DNA from: Phoronis ovalis
Lineage: Eukaryota; Phoronida; Phoronidae
Reading direction: 5' to 3'
Length of the DNA: 14,074 bases
Assembly: GCA_028565635.1 (NCBI GenBank)
Contig: JAOXYB010034351.1
Coordinates: 1-14,074 of the forward strand
The notes beneath the pieces are model-generated. The model made no database searches, was not told the origin of the DNA, and saw nothing but the letters and a program-made list of their open reading frames with translations. Numbering within the stretch: the first letter of the stretch is position 1; every line of letters starts with the position of its first letter. Positions 8,814 through 14,074 of the stretch are shown in pieces. The position numbers and the translations under genes were made by a program.

Positions 8814-9227
8814 ATGTATATCCAAAGGCGCATTTCAGTAATCCTTTTGTCTTTTATGAATGTAATTATATGCCTTTAGTATAATATGTAATTAGAATGT
8901 AATTACGAGACTGTACTACAATATCAAGTACACGTAGGGATATCTTAATCCTGCCGAAAAAGAAGGGAAAGTAACGAGAATTTTATATATCCTGAAATAC
9001 AGAGAACTGCCAGAACTGGTTTGCAATTTACTTAAAAGATACATTTTTTGAATCTGATCCTACATGTTTTACACAAAGTGAATCTGAAAAATAGAGTAAT
9101 GTTTGAAGATTTAAAGATGCAATTGTGCAACAAAACCTGCTTTATTGAATATTATTTGCACTCGTCCTTTATATAATTTATGACGTATCAAATAATGTAT
9201 CAACAACTTAATAGGTCAATACAACAC
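8814..9227. other. Unassigned intergenic sequence
   Basis: AT-rich, with no ORF or repeat that I can support. Confidence 0.35.
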
Positions 9228-9239
9228 GATTCTAACCCA

Positions 9240-9556
9240 GGGGGGGGGGCAGTCAATATGAAAGTGGGTACGCATGTTCCAACAAAATTTCGCGTGAAAG
9301 GGTATGTTTTTCGAACCGCTCGTTACGCGCATAGGGTCTGTTTTTTGGCTAAAATCACGAAAAGGGGTGGGTTTTTGGAGGTGTGACGATTTTTTAGGTT
9401 TTTTTCCCCAAAAGTCACTTCCTTAGGGGTGTGTTTGTTCGAAAAACTCACTTCCTTAGGTGTGTATTTTTTGCAGAATTTTACTTCGTTAGGGGCTGTT
9501 TTGAAAAGCCATGTTGGAACATGGGTACCCACTTTCATATTGAATCTTCCCCCAGG
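9240..9556. mobile_element. 317-bp TIR element with 12-bp flanking repeats
   Basis: Flanked by the identical 12-mer GATTCTAACCCA at 9228-9239 and 9557-9568. The terminal inverted repeats are about 38 bp (9245-9283 against 9514-9553). They start with a G-run, then TCAATATGAAAGTGGGTAC, one mismatch and CATGTTCCAAC, with a 2-bp indel near the tip. The interior has three tandem 33-bp units starting at 9416, 9449 and 9482 (YACTTCSTTAGG). It is non-autonomous by size. The flanking repeat is longer than usual for common TIR superfamilies, so I do not assign one. Confidence 0.83.
9416..9514 (-). repeat. Three 33-bp tandem units (11-codon period)
   Basis: The period is exactly 33 bp. Read on the minus strand in the frame that opens at MKVGTHVPT in the right TIR, the units give NEVKFCKKY, TPKEVSFSNKH and TPKEVTFGEKN. 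This is an 11-residue repeat inside an open frame of 71 codons (9323-9538). It may be coincidence, since 33 is divisible by three. Confidence 0.6.
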
Positions 9557-9568
9557 GATTCTAACCCA

Positions 9569-9839
9569 ATAAGTTTCAATTATTTCTCACATAAGAAAGT
9601 CGAGATAAAATTCTATATCGACAAGCAAGATCTATTAACTTTGACAGCAAATGACACTATGAATGCGTCCCCTAAAGGCAAAAGATTACGTGCTCTAACT
9701 TCTTAATTATACCTGCAGTATCGGAAACGACAAGCAGTGCGCGCCACCTGTCGCTAACTTAAGCCCTTATTGCTGTAATAATACTAAATACTAAAAAATA
9801 CAGCTATTTTGAAAAAGAAAGAAAGGCCCAAGTCGAAAA
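9569..9839. other. Unassigned intergenic sequence
   Basis: No gene or matched repeat seen. The reading frame of the ORF at 9431-9706 runs out of the TIR element into this stretch and is not supported as coding. Confidence 0.35.
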
Positions 9840-9940
9840 ACATTTTTTTATCTGAAATTTGCTGCATTAAAGAAATCAAATGTATATAAAATTATTTAAA
9901 TACCTCAAGGTTCCGTTTGATTTCCCTGATTTCTTTTTTC
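9840..9940 (-). repeat. Inverted repeat, right arm
   Basis: Reverse-complement partner of 8451-8545. Two other small elements (8687-8805 and 9240-9556) lie between the arms, so the arms are either the ends of a larger decayed element that received later insertions or two independent copies of one dispersed repeat. Confidence 0.65.
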
Positions 9941-10059
9941 CACTATATACTCTTTCGTATGGAATTTGTCAATGTGCCCAAAAGCATGATGTGTATCTTG
10001 TATAGACGTATCATATTTTCATTGTATTCTTTTATAATATTTAACTATTAATATTCCGC

Positions 10060-10084
10060 TGACAGTAGTTGTTAACTACTGTCA
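10060..10084. promoter_or_regulatory. Perfect 11-bp hairpin upstream of the SLC22 gene
   Basis: TGACAGTAGTT, a 3-nt GTT spacer, then AACTACTGTCA: a perfect inverted repeat about 224 bp before the transporter ATG. It could be a dyad protein-binding site or a chance palindrome in AT-rich DNA. No TATA box or initiator can be assigned with confidence. Confidence 0.3.
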
Positions 10085-10307
10085 ACTATGAATCCACAAT
10101 TTTGAACATATACTATTGTTACTGTATTTTGACACCCTGGCTGGTTTTTGAAGGTATTGGGTTATGAAATTACAGTTTTGTAGTGTACAATCTGCGGTAC
10201 TGGACCGTGTGTTAGTTTTATTACTTATATCAGAGGACAATAAATAATAATCCACTCCAATTTCAAAAGTTGATCGGTGATTGATTCGACAGAAAATATC
10301 ACGAGCA

Positions 10308-10706
10308 ATGGAATTCGACGAGTTTCTCATACAAATTGGTCAGTTTGGAAAATATCAGAGGATACATTATATTTTGCTTTGTTTCTCAAGTGTTTTTGTT
10401 GCCTTCAATGTGATGACGTACGTTTTTGTAGCAGCAGTGCCTGAGCACTGGTGCAAGACACCAGATTTCCTCAGCAACCTGACATTAGAACAACGGAAAG
10501 CCTTCTCAATACCCAAGAAACAGACGGCTAGAGATATAACATATAGCCAATGTGAAATATATAATTTTTCAAGCGTAAATGTTCATGAATATACCAACAA
10601 TTCGTCTTTAGAGAACCTGCTGTTAAACATGTCATTGTCAAACATAGTGAAATGTTCAGAGTGGGAATATGACGTCAGTGAATATTCGAATACAATAGTT
10701 TCTCAG
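10308..10706 (+). CDS. SLC22 coding exon 1
   Basis: 399 bp (133 codons, phase 0 end), covering TM1 and most of the outer loop. The donor is CAG|GTGAGA. Sequons are at residues 57 (NLT), 86 (NFS), 98 (NSS) and 107 (NMS). The frame runs on into the intron to 10748, which is not real coding. Confidence 0.92.
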
Positions 10707-12142
10707 GTGAGAGATATATATAATTATATATGTATTCCGGTAAACTGATGTATTAATAAGATAATGGAAGCTGCCGCGAGGGAAATGAATTGGATACCGT
10801 GAGTATTCCTTGTTAAAATAGAATACACCGAATACAGCAACTATGCTTACACCTATCCCTTGTTTCCCTTGCCCTATTCTATATAATTACATGTACTTGA
10901 ATAGCTATATTTTTGACTGTTACGCATGTTAAAAAAACGCTGACTGAGTTATTTGTTGATAATAAAAACGCCCACATCTCGGAAAGTTATATTTTATAAT
11001 ACATATTTCGGTGTCATTTTAATAATAATTCTGAAAGCGTCAGTTTGATGTACATTGTTGATTCCCACTTTTTGTCTAACTGATTTATAAAATTGGGAGC
11101 ATTCAATGGGACATTTTTGCTGACATACAAGTATTGGCATATTAAACTGTATATTTTCTCAGCTTAGTATCCCACGCAGACCAATTTTTTATTATAATGT
11201 TTCAGTGGAACTTGGTTTGCGGAAAAGAATGGATAGCAGCAACTTCTGCTGCTGTTTACGCCGTTGGCCAGATGATTGGATGTCTGGTTTTTGGATATGT
11301 TTCGGACAGGTTTGCGATTTGTATGAACTCAACCTTTGAATAAAGAAATCAGATTGTTGCTATTTTTTTTCGCTTCAATTTGATGATGATACATAAATTG
11401 TACATGATCATTTTTTTCTAATTCGTAAAACTGAAATTGGGTGTTCAATTTTGTGTAGTCTCGCAATTACTTGCCATTCTATCCTATCTAGTAATTTCCA
11501 AGAACATACTAAAACTATTTCCTATATCTGTGCGCTCAGAATCAACTATGATACACTTAAAATATCCCTTTCTTTCTTGATAGGATAGGAAGAAGGAAGA
11601 CTTTGTTGCTAGGTACATTTGCTAATTGTGTAATAGGCGTTGCAAGTGCATTTAGCCCCGAACCAGTGACTTATCTCTTAAGTCGTCTCATTTTAGCCTC
11701 AGTCAGCATGGCAGTTTACGAAGCAGCATTTGTTCTAGGTAAAAAGCACACATATATTTATAGAAAGATTTTGATATTTTTACTGCTAGCAATACTTTTA
11801 TATTCCAAACTATAAGTCGTTTTAATCTAATAAATATAATTATAGTAATCTATACCATAAACTCAATGTTGTATGACTACTATGTGTAACAGTTGTAATT
11901 TGCAGTTTGCACATGATTTTAATTTTATTATTTACTTTGCTATTATGAACTGAATTTTATATAACTTTAGGGATGGAGATTGTAGGTCCAGATTGGCGGG
12001 TGTTTGCTGGCATTGCTATTGTTTATTTTTGGGCCTTTGGATACTTGATTGTGGCCGGTATGGCTTATTTTATCCGCGACTGGATATATCTACAAATTGC
12101 AACCCATGCTCCAATCATGTTATTTTTCTTCCTGTTTCTGTG
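10308..12142 (+). CDS. SLC22-family (organic cation/anion) transporter, N-terminal half, four exons, 3'-partial
   Basis: Exons 10308-10706, 11206-11309, 11584-11738 and 11971-12142 join in frame to 277 codons (the last lacks its third base). ATG 10308 is the first in-frame ATG after a TGA at 10278-10280, with G at -3 and G at +4. What I see: MEFDEFLIQIGQFGKYQ; TM1 about 21-43 ending in AAVPEHWC; a large outer loop (about 44-143) with four N-glycosylation sequons and four cysteines, including KCSEWEYD and WNLVC; TM2; the MFS signature DRIGRRK at 167-173; EAAFVLGMEIVGP (214-226); and FIRDWIYLQ. The family moves organic ions across the plasma membrane. The expected PESPRW motif and TM7-12 lie beyond the window. 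Substrate class (OCT, OCTN or OAT-like) cannot be decided from this half. No defects seen. Confidence 0.93.
10707..11205 (+). other. SLC22 intron 1
   Basis: 499 bp, GT-AG, AT-rich, with no matched repeat and no coding signal. Confidence 0.8.
11206..11309 (+). CDS. SLC22 coding exon 2
   Basis: 104 bp between TTTCAG and CAG|GTTTGC. It encodes WNLVCGKEW, TM2 and the start of the MFS signature, VSD(R). The length equals what I recall for exon 2 in vertebrate SLC22 genes. Confidence 0.92.
11584..11738 (+). CDS. SLC22 coding exon 3
   Basis: 155 bp between TTGATAG and CTAG|GTAAAA. It completes DRIGRRK and encodes TM3 and TM4 up to EAAFVL(G). The length again matches the recalled vertebrate exon 3. 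A second AG 5 bp downstream (11587-11588) would break the frame, so the first is chosen. Confidence 0.92.
11971..12142 (+). CDS. SLC22 coding exon 4
   Basis: 172 bp between AACTTTAG and TG|GTAAGA. It encodes MEIVGPDWRVFAG, TM5, FIRDWIYLQ and TM6, ending inside a probable Trp codon. An internal GCCG|GTATGG at 12058 looks donor-like, but reading through gives the conserved AYFIRDW, so it is not used. Confidence 0.92.
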
Positions 12143-12212
12143 GTAAGACAAATCACATTTTAACAGTAAAATATCAAACACTTGACATACATTTTTCAGC
12201 AATTTCATTATT

Positions 12213-13287
12213 AATGCCCATCGCACGCAGCCGGCATATACTCGTAGGCTATGCGTTGTCGGCGTTTATCGTCCGTAATACTCTCTTTTTCTGGCGATAA
12301 CAGCTTCAATTTTTACCACTTCATATTCAGTACGGGGTAAATACAGGTCAAATTGCAGTTCGGTTATAATTTTGACCCAGATTTTACTTCCAAAATGGCC
12401 GACTAGCGGCCATGTTCGTTTACGAGAGAGCACATTACTTTGCGTGATTTGACTGGACTAGTTGAAGGTGGATTCACAAAGGCCATAGGCTGGTGGGCGT
12501 AATAGGCTAGGTGATATTTTAGAATAACCTTGAAAAATGGATCAAACGGCGATTTTAATCTTTGACATTTTTCGTTGTGTGTAACACTTGTTTGTCTCGC
12601 AGTAACTGTTCGAGTTTTTATCCGATCATGCAGCTTCGTACCCGACACAGCAAAAATACTGGTCAAAGTACAGATGTGGTAAATTTTTTACCGGCCCGGA
12701 TCACTTAATTCCAAGATTGCCAACAGGCTGCCATGTTTGTTTCCGAGAAGGCATGTTACATCAATTGCGCCGCATACCATAAAAAGTGTTGACTAGACGA
12801 TTCAAAGGCGGATTCAAAAAGGCCATAGAATGATATGAGCGTAATAGGCTATAGATGTACGTTAATACTTAATTCTTTGCCTCGCAATATAGTTGCTTCA
12901 GTTGTCATCCGATCAGCTTCATATTCAATACGGGGGAATTAGTACATGTCACCATGCAGGTCAGTTGTGGCCACGTTTGTTCCCAGGTTGAGCCACATAT
13001 ACCAGAAAGGCGCAGCGCTGACAAGACATTTTTAAGATTAAGAACAACGGGTGGTTGGGTGAATTAGACTAGGGATTTTTTAGAATGACATTGAAAATTG
13101 TGTCAAATGATGGTCCAAATCATTTATTGTGTACGATACTTAGCTTAATTTACATAATTATGTAAGACTTAAAGCAACTGCTTCAAAAAGTGACTACCCA
13201 CCAGGGCTGCAAATCGCATACAACCTAGAACATGACCTGATACTAGGGATGAGATGGGCATCTGACATTGTAAATGTCTTGTTTTTT
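12213..13287 (+). repeat. Composite repeat copy 2 (in SLC22 intron 4)
   Basis: Matches 598-1580 along its whole length, including the unique left end (TGCCCATCGCAC, TAGGCTATGC, GTTGTCGG) and right end (CACCAGGGCTGCAAAT, GATGGGCATCTGACATTG, AAATGTCTTG). Internal A blocks start near 12303, 12609 and 12896. The hairpin ATGGCC-N7-GGCCAT is intact near 12394-12412. Its orientation matches all other copies and the host gene. ORFs on either strand are shadows. Confidence 0.8.
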
Positions 13288-13857
13288 GGTTAAAATAACC
13301 CATATTCCCTAGTACTTGTATGCAAGTCAAAACAACTGTTTCATGTTCAACAACTAGCATTTATACTACACGGAAGATCTCGTGAAGAATCTCAATAATT
13401 AGATTTTAAAAATAACATAATAAGGTTGCACAGCAGGTGCAACATATTGAGACTGTATCTTTTTCCAAATTTTCAAACCTCGACTTCTCAGATATTCTTT
13501 GAGCTGCACGGGTGCCAAACTTTTGGTATGGACTCCATGGGGAGGGGAAACAAAAAATTATTTTATGAGTCAAATAACAGTAGGTCAGTATGTCAAAATT
13601 GCTTTCAAACATTAAATAATGATGGTATTGGATTGTATAGATATCATTTTGCTAGGGGGTCATTTAGATGCCAAGAGATCAGATTTTAATATAAAGCATG
13701 TTATTGACCAGTTTGTGCAGCAAAATGTTGTAATTCAAGAACAACTGGTTCTAAAGGCTTCTGGTTTGACATGTGACATCGGGCTAGCATGTGTTGACAC
13801 TGAGGACATAAGGTCGTTTCCAGGTCAAAATCTCAAAATTGCATAAAAGATCCAAGA
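13288..13857. other. Unassigned intronic sequence
   Basis: Several short ORFs in different frames (13406-13612 minus, 13426-13689 plus, 13619-13846 plus), none of which I recognise. Reading in one frame is broken by stops. It could be the decayed upstream part of the element whose end lies at 13866-14074, but no second copy in the window tests that. Confidence 0.35.
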
Positions 13858-14061
13858 ATGCTATTTTTGCTTATTATCCTATTTATAGGATATGCAGCTT
13901 TGTTATCGTTCTTGGTGTGGAAAAGAGCCATATTATCAATATTAAGGAATTTTCCTTTTGTAGGTAATAATAATTGTTCCAAGATGAAAAAAGTGCGGGC
14001 AATAGGAATATTAAGTAGAAAGAGAAAAATATGTAATGTGATTTTTAATTGTGACGTGTAG
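13858..14061 (+). other. Coding-like repeat segment with a hydrophobic stretch, second copy
   Basis: An open frame of 67 codons with a strongly hydrophobic stretch at codons 1-21, then a basic, asparagine-containing tail ending NVIFNCDV-stop. The matching DNA at about 4570-4800 shows it is a dispersed repeat rather than an exon of the surrounding transporter gene. The layout (one membrane segment plus a short charged tail) could be the C-terminus of a mobile-element membrane protein, but that is inference only. The match continues past the stop codon to the window edge, so the element probably extends further. Confidence 0.4.
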
Positions 14062-14074
14062 TTTTGAAGAAATA

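Larger units (their letters stand above)
12143..14074 (+). other. SLC22 intron 4, partial
   Basis: It starts GTAAGA. No exon encoding the expected PESPRW region appears before the window ends, so the intron is at least 1.93 kb. It holds a composite repeat copy (12213-13287), an unassigned stretch (13288-13857) and the coding-like dispersed repeat at its end. Confidence 0.75.

Noticed and set aside
10281-10748. 155-codon ORF as a complete small protein
   Set aside because: It starts with TTG and runs through the donor CAG|GTGAGA into the intron. The true unit is SLC22 exon 1, 10308-10706.
12049-12300. 83-codon + strand ORF
   Set aside because: It lies in another frame of SLC22 exon 4 and continues into the intronic repeat; no family resemblance.
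13406-13846. A gene in the unassigned intronic stretch
   Set aside because: Overlapping short ORFs in three frames with no motif I can name and stops in any continuous frame; kept only as unassigned sequence.

Overview
The window is animal nuclear DNA. It is AT-rich, has GT-AG introns, and carries parts of two unrelated metazoan-type genes on the + strand, separated by about 8 kb of repeats. Nothing prokaryotic was seen: no operons, no Shine-Dalgarno spacing and no long uninterrupted ORFs. The gene families, intron sizes and repeat-laden introns suit an invertebrate (mollusc, hemichordate, amphioxus or similar), but the sequence alone does not fix the phylum.

Layout. Positions 322-2361 hold the last two coding exons of a gene for ALKBH8, the tRNA wobble-uridine methyltransferase/hydroxylase, followed by a likely 3' UTR with a poly(A) signal at 2646-2651. 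From about 3430 to 7222 lies an array of related repeat units in one orientation. A roughly 1.38 kb unidentified insertion (about 4573-5955) and a 181-bp MITE (6388-6568) interrupt it. From 7250 to 9940 there is a second MITE copy in the opposite orientation, a pair of 0.2 kb direct repeats, a 119-bp nested palindrome, a 317-bp TIR element with 12-bp flanking repeats, and a 0.1 kb inverted repeat whose arms lie 1.3 kb apart. From 10308 to 12142 come the first four coding exons of an SLC22-type (organic ion) transporter. The rest of the window is its fourth intron.

The repeat array is also found as shorter copies inside the ALKBH8 intron (about 598-1580) and the SLC22 intron (about 12213-13287), and as a lone terminus (138-243). 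All are in the same orientation. They share internal units of about 145 and 300 bp and a terminal hairpin, GACAT-N5-ATGTC. The two protein genes share no pathway: one acts on tRNA anticodons and the other on solute transport at the plasma membrane. I see no sign that they are co-regulated.

The most interesting material is the mobile DNA: the composite minisatellite-like family, the target-site-resolved MITE pair, the TIR element whose two ends both read MKVGTHVPT, and the unidentified insertion whose end is shared, in a conserved reading frame, with the last 200 bases of the window. I found no convincing new multi-gene system.
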